A stretch of 64,000 nt of DNA from Gyromitra esculenta (lineage: Eukaryota > Ascomycota > Pezizomycetes > Pezizales > Discinaceae). The stretch covers positions 1,922,001-1,986,000 of the forward strand of contig JBCAML010000008.1 in assembly GCA_038503075.1 (NCBI GenBank). The letters are read 5' to 3'. Of the stretch, positions 35,260 through 45,870 are shown one piece after another (the stretch's first letter is position 1; each line of letters opens with the position of its first letter). The position numbers were made by a program, and so were the translations under genes. Under the pieces are notes generated by a model that was not told the DNA's origin, made no database searches, and saw only the letters and a list, made by a program, of their open reading frames with translations.

Positions 35260-35505
35260 CCATGGTTATGACACCTCAGCGATACTGAGCAGGGCTATGG
35301 GATGAAAGTAGTTCTCGGATTACTGTTGTGTTTGGCGAGTAAGCCCATGGGCTTACTCGTCAAATACAACGGTAATTGAATGCATGAAATTCACATCAGT
35401 GCTTGACTATTTATTAGCCATAATTGAGCCGCAATGCACATTCAGCCAATCCGAGAATTACTCCCATCCCATAGTTCTGTTCGGTATCGCTGAGATATAT
35501 TACGG
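35260..35505. mobile_element. MITE-like element, about 246 bp, TA-flanked, with a nested insertion
   Basis: The ends (CCAT... and, inverted, CCGTAATAT...) lead into long matching arms: CTCAGCGATACTGAGCAGGG on the left and CTCAGCGATACCGAACAGAA inverted on the right, continuing to TTCTCGGATT. TA flanks both ends (35258-35259, 35506-35507). A smaller TA-flanked palindrome interrupts the left half. Confidence 0.75.
35323..35372. mobile_element. 50-bp palindrome nested in a larger element
   Basis: Arms CTGTTGTGTTTGGCGAGTAA and, inverted, CCGTTGTATTTGACGAGTAA meet at GCCCATGGGC. TA flanks both sides (35321-35322, 35373-35374). It looks like an element reduced to almost only its inverted repeats and inserted into the surrounding MITE. 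Confidence 0.65.
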
Positions 35506-35859
35506 TACTCTGATTGGAGGGTATTACGCAAGAAACTTTCGTACCCTGCTAGTTTAGCGTTGGCTGCTAAGCAAATATCACGCCATTCCTAGTGTAGAAG
35601 TCTGGGTGTGTCGAGTATGTATGATACTTCTGTCCTGATGAATGATAGGACAGCTGTTAGGTCAGCACGGTTGTCCCCTTTCGCCTGAGGCGCGATATTC
35701 AAGTTATAAACTCCAACAATTTCCGCCTTGATCTCTCAGAATATCAAAGTAGAAACAGCATCCTGGAGCAACTCCAATCACAACCTGCATATAACCCACC
35801 GATCTTTTATCTTTCATTGTTTGTATACATTTACGTCTCAACCTCACAAAGCCTCACAA

Positions 35860-37660
35860 ATGGATCAGTCTCCGAGAGCTCCTCCCCACGTCATACACCC
35901 ACCATCAGCTAGTCTCCCGAAACTAGCAAGTAAGCTACGTGTATATACGTCGGAAGAATGGGAGCTGCAACGCGATATCTTCACGAGACTTTATCTGGAT
36001 GAAGATCTTACGCTGGCGAGGGCTAAGAAAGTTATGGCGGAAGAATACAGCTTCTACGCAACGTAAGTGGAATCATGACCAGGCACAATGTCTTGATAGA
36101 TTAGTAGAGAAAAAAGGGAATCGAAGATGTTTTTAGTGAAAATATGGGCTTTAAATTTTCAGACCAAGAAAAGGAAGAAAGGAATCTGACATTCTATGAT
36201 TGATGCAGTGAGGCACAATACAAAACGAAAATAAAAGTCTGGGGACTTGAGAAGAATCTCGACTCAAAGACGACCTCGGCCATGCTACGAATTGAACGCA
36301 GGCGGAAAAGTAAACAGGATAAATCGACAGCATTTAGATACAAAGGGCGATCAATTGGTGAAGACAGAATGGCACACCTGCGAAAAAAACATCCGGATCA
36401 AAGAGAGGCGGAACATATTTTAGTGGGTAGGCTTATGACTCTGGTTCCTGGCAAAATGGGTGTGCGAATCCTCACGGTATTTCCTAGCTACTCCACCGAA
36501 TGTGACGTACTATACGCCAAGGCCAGATCAGAGAAAACCTGACGCGGAAGGGTCCCCGGAAAGCAATAGTGTACTAATGATAGATGATAATCTACCTCAC
36601 TCGAAATCCACCAATAGTACTAGGAGTCTATCCCCCGACGCTATCTCTTCTCTCGCAGAAGGGGTTCGAAACGCAAACCTACAAAGCGCATTAATAGATG
36701 CAGAACTAACTCTGACTAGTCGAGGTGAAGACCACGCTGACAGAGAGAGGAGGCTCGGTTGGGACGTAGTGAGTGGCCAGCCCTCGGGGCTGCAGGGTCA
36801 GGAGTCATACGAAATCCCCTCACTATCGCCAATGTCATCGAGCCTCAACTGTGATCAACTGATTAAAGTTCACAGTAGCGATGACCATGCAGGAGGACAC
36901 AGTTTAACGGGTGCTTTATGGATGAGTGTAGGAGCCAAAAGTGTAATTGGAAGTTGGATACGAGATGAGTGAGTGACCCCGTATTCACTCACCCGTATAA
37001 CAGCAATGCCGTTTTCTTACCCCTAAATGTAGCGTAGTGATGTCGGGAATGTCGCCTTTTGATTTCAAATCACCATCATTTCATTCTACGTCGTATTCCT
37101 CGAAAAATATGGCCCAACCCTTAGCCACTTGCTGTGGCGTTTCTCTTCGCACGCCCTACGACATATCGGTCCATTACGCAAAGCACTGCACATATAAAAA
37201 TAGGAATCGTGATCTGGGTAGGGGAAGCTGTTGTGGGAAGGAAAAAACTGATGAGCTGTTTCATGCGATTAAATTTGGAACTGAGAGAAGGGTGCGTTTG
37301 ATACTCGAGGATGGTGTCGACCATTCAGTATTGGACAATGATGGAGGGACGGTGCTGCATGTGGCAGCATCTAGGGGCTATCGAAGCGTGGTCGAAATAC
37401 TACTTGAGAGCGGTGTCGATCATTCGGTGCGGAACAGGGCTGGGGAGACGGCGCTGCATGTGGCAGCGTCTAGGGGTCATCAAAGCGTGGTCGAAATACT
37501 ACTTGAGAACGGTGTCGATCATTCGGTGTGGAACAGGGCTGGGGAGACGGCGCTGCACATGGCAGCGTCTAGGGGTCATCAAAGCGTAGTCGAAGCATTG
37601 GAACACCCTACAAATGGAAAACAATGGCGTGACGTAGCGAATGGTTGCGGAATACAGTGA
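35860..37660 (+). CDS. Clr5-domain and ankyrin-repeat protein
   Basis: Four exons at 35860-36062, 36209-36426, 36488-36968 and 37033-37660 give 509 residues; all phases agree. Residues about 29-83 match the fungal Clr5 domain: YTSEEWELQRDIFTRLY, then a tail with YKTKIKVWGLEKN split by the first intron. Named for the fission-yeast silencing factor Clr5, this domain often sits at the N-terminus of fungal ankyrin or TPR proteins. The middle (about 140-300) is acidic, Ser-rich and without repeats. Near 334-352 there is a CC-x12-H-x3-H arrangement like a degenerate C2H2 finger. Ankyrin repeats occupy about 373-490; the last two to three are nearly identical at DNA level with a 99-bp period. The protein stops inside a repeat, and a further ankyrin piece lies at 37831-37929, so the C-terminus may be truncated or mis-joined. 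Function unknown; a chromatin or regulatory role is only inferred. Confidence 0.8.
37353..37600 (+). repeat. 99-bp tandem repeat encoding ankyrin units
   Basis: About 2.5 copies start near 37353, 37452 and 37551. They differ by only a few substitutions over CTGCATGTGGCAGCGTCTAG, the GTCGAAATACTACTTGAGA block and the ATTCGGTG block. Each unit encodes one 33-residue ankyrin repeat, so this is recent in-frame duplication. Confidence 0.85.
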
Positions 37661-37830
37661 GGCAAGGTAAAAACAACAGAGTGATACTGTGACCGCTCGG
37701 ATCTGCAACACCTTAGTAAGTCCCAATACTTCGCCCCTGACTCGAGTAGACGACATTTAGTGACGACATTTAGTGAAAGTGAGGGACATCTCCACAGGGT
37801 TAGTCTTAGTTCACGCCTCGCTATCGCTTA

Positions 37831-37929
37831 GGGACGGTATTTAAGAGCGGTGTTAATCTTTCTGCGCGGAACTTCCATGGGGATACGGCACTGGGATTGG
37901 CAAGATCTGGAGCTCACTGGGCTAGTTGA
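37831..37929 (+). pseudogene. Ankyrin-repeat remnant downstream of the Clr5/ankyrin gene
   Basis: Reads FKSGVNLSARNFHGDTALGL then ARSGAHWAS and a stop, a clear continuation of the ankyrin pattern of the upstream gene. It is separated from the last repeat by about 230 bp with stops. It is either the old C-terminus, cut off by an insertion or mutation, or an exon reached by an intron I could not place convincingly. Confidence 0.6.
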
Positions 37930-38378
37930 TTTTCTGGTGATGTGTTGGTGTTTAGCTAGGAATGGGATGTAATAAAATCCTGTAAGGGTTTTTGGATTGG
38001 AGATTGCTGGCTGTCATGAGAATGGCTTTCTTTCGATATGCTTCGGCTATTAAGTTTTTTATTCTCTGTGGTATTGTAATATGGAGAATATTGGTTTAAG
38101 TGGCGAAAGGTAAGTTGTGGGGAAACTGTAGTTAGCAAAAGCTGTTGAGAATGGAAGAGAATGGGTGGTTTTGAACTTTTTTCTTGTGGCTCGTAAAATA
38201 TATGTCCTTTCTCGTACTTTGTATTGCAGCATACTAGACTTGGAGTGAAATGGAGTATTGGCAAGCATTTTTGGGTACTGTATTGCATTATGGAAAGTGT
38301 TTTGGTGGCAAGAAGATCGTAGACTAGAAGACAAGGACCGGTAATATCTGCAGTGCTAAAAAGGGGCACATCATTTTA

Positions 38379-38490
38379 CGGTATTCTAAAAAATTCTGGA
38401 TTAATTCTGGATTAATTCTGGAGCGCTACGGGATTTTTCAGCAAATGTAGCAGCGCTCCAGAACTATTCAAGTATTTTCTAAAAATACAG
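38379..38490. mobile_element. MITE-like element, 112 bp, TA-flanked
   Basis: The ends CGGTATTCTAAAAAATTC and (inverted) CTGTATTTTTAGAAAATAC lead into arms that match perfectly over TTCTGGAGCGCT. TA on both flanks (38377-38378, 38491-38492). The left arm carries a duplicated ATTCTGGATTA unit. Confidence 0.7.
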
Positions 38491-38997
38491 TAGTAGATCC
38501 ACCTCATTTTTTGGTACTGTATCTGTAACACCTACTGTTATAGCTATACCAAACTCCTGTACGAGCATTATTTTATTCAAGAGAGAGGATCAGATATAAA
38601 CAAAATATGCTACTATATAGTAGTACGACTAATAGAGAAGCTCCAAACACCCAGGTCTCAAAGCCTGTTTAAACCTAAATAGGTAGAGTATCAAAGATCT
38701 ACTAACTTAGGCTAAACCCTTAACAGTCAATAAAGTACAGTATTTTCAACATCTATGCTTCCTGGACGGAGTGGTAATTTATAGAACTCGCGGATAGACC
38801 TTAGACATAATCCTGCACTGAAGGTTTCGTAATCTTAAATAATTATCAAATATTTCAGCCGGATAGGGCATGGTCGGATGGGAGATATATAGGGCTAGGG
38901 TTATTGCCAGTGAAAATACCAGTTACCCTCCCTCCATGAATAGCTAGTTCTTAGATCTGGATTCAGGCTCCCACTACATACTCCATATATCCTCGAG

Positions 38998-40398
38998 ATG
39001 AAGATCCATAAGATGTCGCTCCTCGATCTCCCTAACGAACTGCTCTTCGAGATAGCTGAAAATTTGCAACATCTAAACGACCTCTCTTCGCTTATTCGGG
39101 CTAATCATCGCCTCGCAAACCTCTTGACATCACGACTCCACAGCTTTGCCGTCCAAGACAAGAACGGAGTGAGCGCGCTCCAATGGGCAGCACAGAGAGG
39201 CCATGAATGTCTCATTGAGTTGCTGTTGAAAAAAGGGTTTGACATCGATTTCCAAGGACCATCATACCAGACCGGAACAGCGCTATACCGTGCGGTCGGG
39301 GCTAGAAAGGAAGGTGTTGTGCGATTATTGCTGTCGAATGGAGCTGCAGTCAATCTTCCAGATGCGTGGGGCTACACGCCGCTTCATGTATCTGCTACGC
39401 TGGAATCGGATCAGATTATGCGGCTGCTGTTGGAGAATGGAGCTGATCATGCAGCCCCTGCCATGGATGGGAAGACTGCGCTTCATCTCGCGGCGCTGGA
39501 GAAGCAAGAAGCGACGGTGAGGTTGTTGCTGGAGAAGGGGGCTGATCCGGATATTGCAGATGATACAGGTGTAAGGGCATCACCGCTTTTCCTCGCTATC
39601 TCGGGTTGCAAACCGGTGTCGCTTGCGGTGACCAGGCTGTTGTTAGATAATGGAGCGGACGATGCGAAGAGAGGCCGTAACTGGTGGGAGGTGCTTGGTT
39701 TAGCAGTAAGGATGGGTATCGAAAACGTGGTTGAACTGATACTGGGGCGCTGTATCGACGATGCAGGTCGTTTTGAGGTCCTTGATTATGATCTGGTGGA
39801 TGGGGTGATGACTGCTCTTCATATTGCAGCGCGCGCGGGGTACGGGGCGGTAGTAAGGGGGTTACTGGAGACGAAAGGAAATGATGCAGACTTCAATCTA
39901 ACCTTTGAGGACCATCAAGGGCGGACAGCACTTGATGTGGCTATAGCCGAGGCGTGTCCATCACTTAGACACACGCGGGGGTTTACAACGGGCTTGCTTA
40001 AGCCTATAAACAGCGATTACAGAAAAACGATCGATCTACTCATGCATAAGAGTGGCCTGGGCGTCTATAAAACCAAAACTCTCAACCAAGTGCTCATCTG
40101 GGCGACGGAAAAGGGATATGAAGATGTATTCCACCTTTTACTTGAAAACGGGGCCGACATATCTACGCGCAGATTGATATTTCCAAAACATCCTTTTGCC
40201 GGAGACACATTGCTTCATGTTGCGGTGGAGTTTGGACATGTATCATTGATCAGATCTCTCGTAGAAAAGGGAGCTGATGTTAATACCATCAATTCGAGTG
40301 GGGACATACCACTTAAATTTTATCACGACAAGTGTGGAGATATTTCACTACAGGAAGATATTCTAAAAATGCTCGGGGGAGAGGGGAAATGCTCATGA
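38998..40398 (+). CDS. F-box and ankyrin-repeat protein (long)
   Basis: Single exon, 466 residues, the largest of the four F-box/ankyrin genes here. The F-box-like segment is at about 8-52 (DLPNELLFEIAENL, then NHRLANLLTSRLHSF). About ten to eleven ankyrin repeats run from 56 to 450, with LQWAAQRGH, TPLHVSATL, ALHLAALEK, ALHIAARAGYG and LLHVAVEFGH signatures; the central ones (220-340) are more degenerate. The start is the first ATG after an in-frame break. By its domains it is a candidate SCF substrate receptor, with the ankyrin array as binding surface; target unknown. It follows the Clr5/ankyrin gene on the same strand, with a MITE between. Confidence 0.86.
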   Translation: MKIHKMSLLDLPNELLFEIAENLQHLNDLSSLIRANHRLANLLTSRLHSFAVQDKNGVSALQWAAQRGHECLIELLLKKGFDIDFQGPSYQTGTALYRAVGARKEGVVRLLLSNGAAVNLPDAWGYTPLHVSATLESDQIMRLLLENGADHAAPAMDGKTALHLAALEKQEATVRLLLEKGADPDIADDTGVRASPLFLAISGCKPVSLAVTRLLLDNGADDAKRGRNWWEVLGLAVRMGIENVVELILGRCIDDAGRFEVLDYDLVDGVMTALHIAARAGYGAVVRGLLETKGNDADFNLTFEDHQGRTALDVAIAEACPSLRHTRGFTTGLLKPINSDYRKTIDLLMHKSGLGVYKTKTLNQVLIWATEKGYEDVFHLLLENGADISTRRLIFPKHPFAGDTLLHVAVEFGHVSLIRSLVEKGADVNTINSSGDIPLKFYHDKCGDISLQEDILKMLGGEGKCS

Positions 40399-41122
40399 GC
40401 AGTTTCTGCGGATCTAATGTGATGTACCTTGGATATACGGAACCACTATTATGGTTCTGGATTATGGGTTATATTATTTATCTAACTTGATCTTTATTTA
40501 ATTTTGGTTCTCTTTATTTGCCTAATATAGCACTCGAGAGTTACTAAATAATCGATACAAGCTATGTGCACGTGCTCATAATCTTTTGCTTCCCTTAATT
40601 ATAAATTAAATGAAGATTCTTTTTCAGTTTTCCGACTTCTGGACTGTACATATGCGTCTGCGTGGCTCAGGTTCGACGGTGAGAGCCACAGTTCGCCACA
40701 GTTATAGATACGACTTCACGGTGACGAGATTTATTGCTAGGCACTGGGTTGATTCCGAATCGGTGCCTGCAGGTGATTGGGAGCCGATAGGATCAGATAG
40801 TCGCCAGCTCTTCCAGAAACTGCTGAAGATCAAGACATGGCGAATTCGGCCCCTGAGTACTCATGTTGCTAGATTTAAAATACGTCACGTGACTGGATTC
40901 TGGCGGAGAATTGGTCCAGGATCCAGCCACGTGACTCATTTTAAATCTGGCAACATGAGTAGTGCGCTGAGACAAGCCTTGCAGCTTAACTGGGTGAATC
41001 CAAACTGGCGTATCGATTATCACGATGACGGCGATGGTGTGGTGGCCTAAAATCCCATCGACCTCCCTTATGTGATCTCGCAGATCCTCCTGAGATACTT
41101 CCTATCCGAATCCAAATTCAAC
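40399..41122. other. Intergenic with a palindromic element
   Basis: Contains the 100-bp palindrome at 40860-40959. A 146-codon open frame runs across that palindrome and is not believed. Confidence 0.5.
40860..40959. mobile_element. 100-bp palindromic element, TA-flanked
   Basis: The arms, about 44 bp each, begin CTCATGTTGC and mirror each other through TTTAAA and CACGTGACT motifs to a loop of about 15 bp. TA lies at both borders (40858-40859, 40960-40961). Each arm carries a CACGTG E-box-like site. Confidence 0.78.
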
Positions 41123-42712
41123 ATGGACGACTACTTAACAGATCCGTACTACCTAGAAATGATCGGTCAGGGCCGGAAACGTCCTGCCCCAGGTCGAGGC
41201 AGAGGTCGGGGTCGGGGTGCCAGTCGGGCTGGTGTCTCTGGCTCTGCTGGCTGAGCTTCAAAGGCAGCAAGTACTGTGCGTGAAGGTACCAAAGCAACAA
41301 AAACAGCTCCAATGTCTGCAGTCGAAGAGGTGAGTTTGGATCTGACTTGCGGACCTCGCGCCCGCTTAAGCGAGTTTGCCGAACCAGTTCTCTGGGATTC
41401 TTGGTGTCCTGGTGCCCTCCTGACATATTGGATCGGACCTTAGCTCGCAAAACTACAATTCAGAGATCTCATCCGTCCTCCTGGCGTTGAAGAGGGCGAC
41501 GAAGAATTTGAAGAAGACGAAGCGGAAGAAACACAAACCCTGCAAGAACAGGGAGAAGAGCTAGGAAAGGGCAAAGGAATAGAAAAGACCCCGGATTCAA
41601 AGAGAAAGCCGAAAGCTAAACAAGGCGATGACGACTGGCCGTGGAAGATTAGTACCATGGGAAATATCATACTTGATGAGACGCTTAGCTCTGCGAGTGA
41701 TACGAATCCAGACAGAAATTGGGTTGATCTATCGAGCAACTTTCATTCGTATGGGTGCTTGGAGGTCCTTGAACGAATAGTTCGTGGTTTTCTTTTCTGC
41801 ATTCCGTGGGTGGTTTTAACATGGCGATCGTATTGGCCAAAGAAGCTAACATTGGTATTGTTTTTCCTTATTAGATCATGAAGTTTACTAAAGAATTGAT
41901 CCGAGAACAGTTGGAACTTGATTTAGTATGGCATTACCTTGAGGTTATAGGTTACTTTTTGGTTAGCGGGTACGATTACTGGATTAGTACGACCCTTACA
42001 CTCGTTTATCTTATTATTATTAAACACCTAATAACATGCACCCTTTATTAGGAATTGATGCTGATGGCCGTTCCGAGCGTGCCCTCTGCCTCATCGGGGC
42101 CGTGTGTTTCGCCTTCATCTCAAAACTCCCAAACGGCGCCGCCGATCTAAAGCGCATCAAGAACTCCTCTGCTATCTTCGGTGCTATATTCCAGTTTCTA
42201 ACTGGTGTTCTTGATATGGCGCCAAGCCTTTACAAACCAATCATATCGTGGGCTCCTACTCTTTTAGTGATATTGGAAGATGCTGGCGTTGAAGCCTGGA
42301 ACGGGCATCAAGCGTTGGAAATTGTTAAAAGCAAAATGGGAGATGTGATTGAGGGAGAAAACAAGTTACAGGCTGCGAGACAGAAATGGATGCTTGAGAC
42401 CATGGTTAGCTTCCCCCCTCGCCATTTCTCTGCTGGATATAAGCTGATGTACCATTACAGCTAGAAGACGCCCGCTCACAAGGCTCGTACGGCGGAACTG
42501 CTCACGATCTGAGTAAGTGGACTAAAGCAGAGAAGGAAAATGGGCGGTTGGGACCACTCAGGGCGAAACGGATGGAATCGGGGGCGATGTATACGAGTAG
42601 CGATGATGAGTTTACGGATGATGATAAGCCAGCCCCTAAGCGTGGAAGGACTGGGGCCAAAAGAGGTGGTGGCAGGGCTAGGGGACGTAAACGGGTTAGA
42701 TCCTATTGTTAG
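41123..42712 (+). CDS. Unknown protein, multi-exon, Arg/Gly- and Lys-rich ends, in-frame TGA in exon 1
   Basis: Family not recognised. A plausible exon chain is 41123-41329, 41444-41764, 41875-41950, 42052-42404 and 42461-42712. The GTGAGT donor at 41330 and the last two exons are convincing; the third exon is tentative. The N-terminus carries an RGRGRGRG run, the second exon an acidic Glu/Asp stretch, the fourth a hydrophobic helical part (ERALCLIGAVCFAF), and the C-terminus a basic tail (KRGRTGAKRGGGRARGRKR) suggesting a nuclear location. An in-frame TGA at 41252-41254 interrupts exon 1, although the same frame stays protein-like after it. A short intron with weak sites ending at CTGAG (41255) would remove it in phase; otherwise it is a nonsense mutation and the gene is broken. 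Confidence 0.5.
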
Positions 42713-44901
42713 TACGGGGTTTGGTTGTATTTCTGACGGAAATGATGGACAAGAGTGAAGCAGAGGAATGATTGATTGATGGTAGAGTGTCTGGTTTGCT
42801 TTAACCTAGCCTAAGGCCCCGGCCTAAGATGAGGCACTCTAAAATATGATCATACATTGTGGCGGGATAGTAGCAGGAAATTATGGAGGTATTGGTTTGT
42901 CAGGTAGGGCTTTTGCGTATTAGGGCACTACTTCTTTTATAATTTTACTTCTTTTGGTTAGGTTTTGGCCAATGTGAATGGAGTGTGAACCTTTTTTTTT
43001 TGTTGATCTTATGGCTTTCTCGCATTCCCGCTGCCTGTAGATAGGTTTCTTTAATGGCTGTGTTGGCAGGGCCGAGTGATATCGTATGTTTTCGTGTGAC
43101 ATGATTAGCCAAACCTCTTTGCTCATTTTATGAGCACGGTACAGGCGCCCTTTGAATTATAGCATTATAGTATGTAGAACGTCAAGGTAGGTGTCCCAAC
43201 TGGGTCATTGCCTTGTACTCCTAATGTTCAAATCTTCCATCTCCTCTTACGATTTATTCTTGATACATAAGTCACCAAAAAAAAGCTAGATTTACACTGG
43301 TGCGAGCTATATGAGGGGGTTTTGTCTACGATAGTTGGTGGATTTCATTTTCGGATAGCAGCCTTCACCGCTTAGCTAGTTGGGCCCGTTATGCTAGACA
43401 GGAGACCAAAACAGCGACTGAGTTAACATAGTCATTACCTAGGTCGCTTGATGCAGATAGCTCTTCTTGGAATATATAGTAATGAGGCTATACCATTTAG
43501 AACTGTTCTTCCGGGTTTCACAAATATGAGGTGTATCCCTGGTCATGGACATACGTAACTCCCGTAAATAAGGGTACAGGGATCAATCACGTGTTTTAGT
43601 GAAGACCGCTACTCCAAGAACCTTGAAATGCATGTAGAGTATATGGAGAAGACTATATAACCGAGGGCCTGTGATGTGGAGCCCCCTATTACTTGAGGGG
43701 CCGGAGATTTGTCCGTGAATCAGATTTCTAATATTTCGGCTTTTGGGTACATGAATACCATGTTTTCAAAAACTTCAAATACCGAGGCCTTGTCATGGGG
43801 TGCCAGTGCCTCGATATTTTCCGATCTGGTAGTACATTAAGAGAGGAACTTGATCGGTAGTTAACGAAAAAAATGGCTATACGGCGTGCCAGATCATGCC
43901 CGCCGTTGAAGGGATGTGCATACGTTGCATGACGCATGGCGCATTGCAATTCAATGCCTAGAATAGCTGCGACCAAATCCCTGTAATTGCACGACCACTA
44001 TTGAGTTGTGCATGGAATTCGGAGTTCGAGCTTGTTTTCGGGAGCGACGTGGAAAAATCGCCGCCCATCGGCCGTAAATGTGCCGAGAATTATTCAGTCA
44101 TTTATTCTTGTGCAAGGACTTCAACCCAGGTTTAAATATAATTTGTTCCAGTTATAATTTCCGAAGTTTACTTAGTTCCGGCTTCTAGACCCTTGATTTA
44201 AGTGTTGGGCTAGCTCTCTCCATAGTCCTCTCCATATTATCAGCCTACGTAGCTACATCTCTCAAAGTCCGTTCGGATCGATTTCATGTGAGAAACAGAA
44301 ATCTACTCTTGCGCCCATTCGTCATGCATGTTAAAAATGCCTTGTATTACATGTAATGTTTGTAGGCGGCCAAACTTTTCGTTTGTATTTGAGTGGTACC
44401 GCCTAAATCTCCACAGCAATAACAATATTTTGTGGGGAAGCTTGCTATACATGTGCCATAGGGCACCGTTGGCCGCAAACCGTGGGTAATTTCTGGGAGA
44501 ACTCAGGACTGACGATCAAACGTTTCAATTTGGCTAAAGTGGCCAGGTCCTGCATACCCTAGTGACCCCACATTGTATGACCGAGGGGCCGAGATGTTCC
44601 TGGAGATCTCCCCCGAGTCTGCAGAAGAAACAAGCAATTGACCAAGACCACCAACCAAACAATCCAATGGCCTTCTGAAGCCTGTTGAAGACATTAATAG
44701 GATCCTGGAGGGTACGGACCGTGAACCGTATATCTTCGCTCCGTGCTTCCGCTAGGCAAATTGAGAAAATTACGTGGCATACTATAGCTATAGTTTCCGT
44801 TGTATAGAATAAGATACTGTCTTTAAAATGGGCTGAACTGCTCTGGGTTTGAGTTTTTTTATCAACTGCTATCCAGAGCACCGTTCACTCTAACGCCCAC
44901 C
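42713..44901. other. Intergenic before the GH12 gene
   Basis: About 2.2 kb with no supported gene or clear inverted repeat. Short frames on both strands show no domain. The last few hundred bases should contain the GH12 promoter. Confidence 0.5.
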
Positions 44902-45870
44902 ATGAAGTTCGCTATTGTTGCCTCTTTGGTCTTGAATGCTGCCGCTATTCTTGCCGCTGACTTTTGCGGACAATGGTAAACTAAAAATACCATAGAAGAT
45001 ACTCAAAGCGGTTGCTAAACTTTTCGAATTTTAGGGACACCGTCACTACTACCAATGGCTACATCATCTACAACAACCTGTGGGGATCTAGTGCAGCAAC
45101 CTCTGGCTCTCAGTGCACAGGCCTTGACTCTGTGAGCGGTACTAGTGTAGCATGGCACACAAGTTGGACCTGGGCTGGTGGAAACTAGTATGTTCCTATA
45201 TTCCAAAAACACCTTACTTATTCATTCTAACACTCAGGCAACTAGTAACGTCAAGAGTTTCGCAAACGCCAACTTAGTTTTCACTCCTAAGAAGGTTTCT
45301 GCGATTTCAACAATTCCATCCACTATGAGATACTCATACAGTGGAACGTCTGGTGCTGTTGTTGATGTTGCATATGATATTTTCCTTGCTGCCACTTCAG
45401 GAAGCAGCACCTCTGCGTACGAGGTCATGATTTGGGTAAGCCCTCTTTTTAGTTGAATATCGACAAAATCTTGATTGAAATACGTGCTTATTGTTCGTAC
45501 AGCTTGCAGCCTATGGTGGTGCCGGCCCTATTTCAGCCACCGGTTCCGCAATTGCTACCGTAACTATTGCCGGGTACTCATGGAAGCTGTATCAGGGTTA
45601 TAACGGATCAATGAACGTCTTTTCGTTCGTTGCCGTGAGCAACCCTATCACCGCCTTCACTGGGGACGCGAAGTTGTTCTTGACCTACCTCGTCAACAAC
45701 CAAGGGCTCCCAAGCTCATACTACGTTAACAGTAAGCTCCTTCTTCACCTGATCTTACGCATCTAGGATAAAGACTAATCACTCTCGCAGCCATCCAATG
45801 CGGAACCGAGCCATTCATTGGCACCAATGCCAAACTGACGGTTAGTGCTTTCTCCGTCGTTGTCAACTAA
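44902..45870 (+). CDS. GH12 endoglucanase / xyloglucanase, secreted
   Basis: Hydrolyses beta-1,4-glucan or xyloglucan in plant cell walls. Five exons at 44902-44975, 45035-45187, 45246-45435, 45503-45731 and 45791-45870 (introns 58-67 bp) encode 241 residues, the normal GH12 size. Residues 1-19 form a signal peptide ending in ILAA. The catalytic pair is visible: nucleophile Glu135 in AYEVMIWL and acid/base Glu222 in QCGTEPF. The TWAGGNYNVKSFAN block is also typical. The third exon is taken to start at 45246, because the earlier AG would create a stop. There is no carbohydrate-binding module. It is extracellular, retaining by family rule; substrate preference between cellulose and xyloglucan cannot be told. 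It stands alone, with no linked cell-wall genes. Confidence 0.95.

Larger units (their letters stand above)
34008..35859. other. Intergenic with a nested inverted-repeat element
   Basis: About 1.85 kb without a supported gene. The element at 35260-35505 with an inner palindrome at 35323-35372 occupies its right half. The last 150 bp are the promoter region of the Clr5/ankyrin gene. Confidence 0.5.
37661..38997. other. Intergenic with an ankyrin remnant and a MITE
   Basis: Holds the ankyrin remnant at 37831-37929 and the inverted-repeat element at 38379-38490. Nothing else is supported. Confidence 0.5.

Noticed and set aside
40610..41050. 146-codon plus-strand frame
   Set aside because: It passes straight through the 100-bp palindrome; the matching peptides in its two halves are due to the inverted arms.
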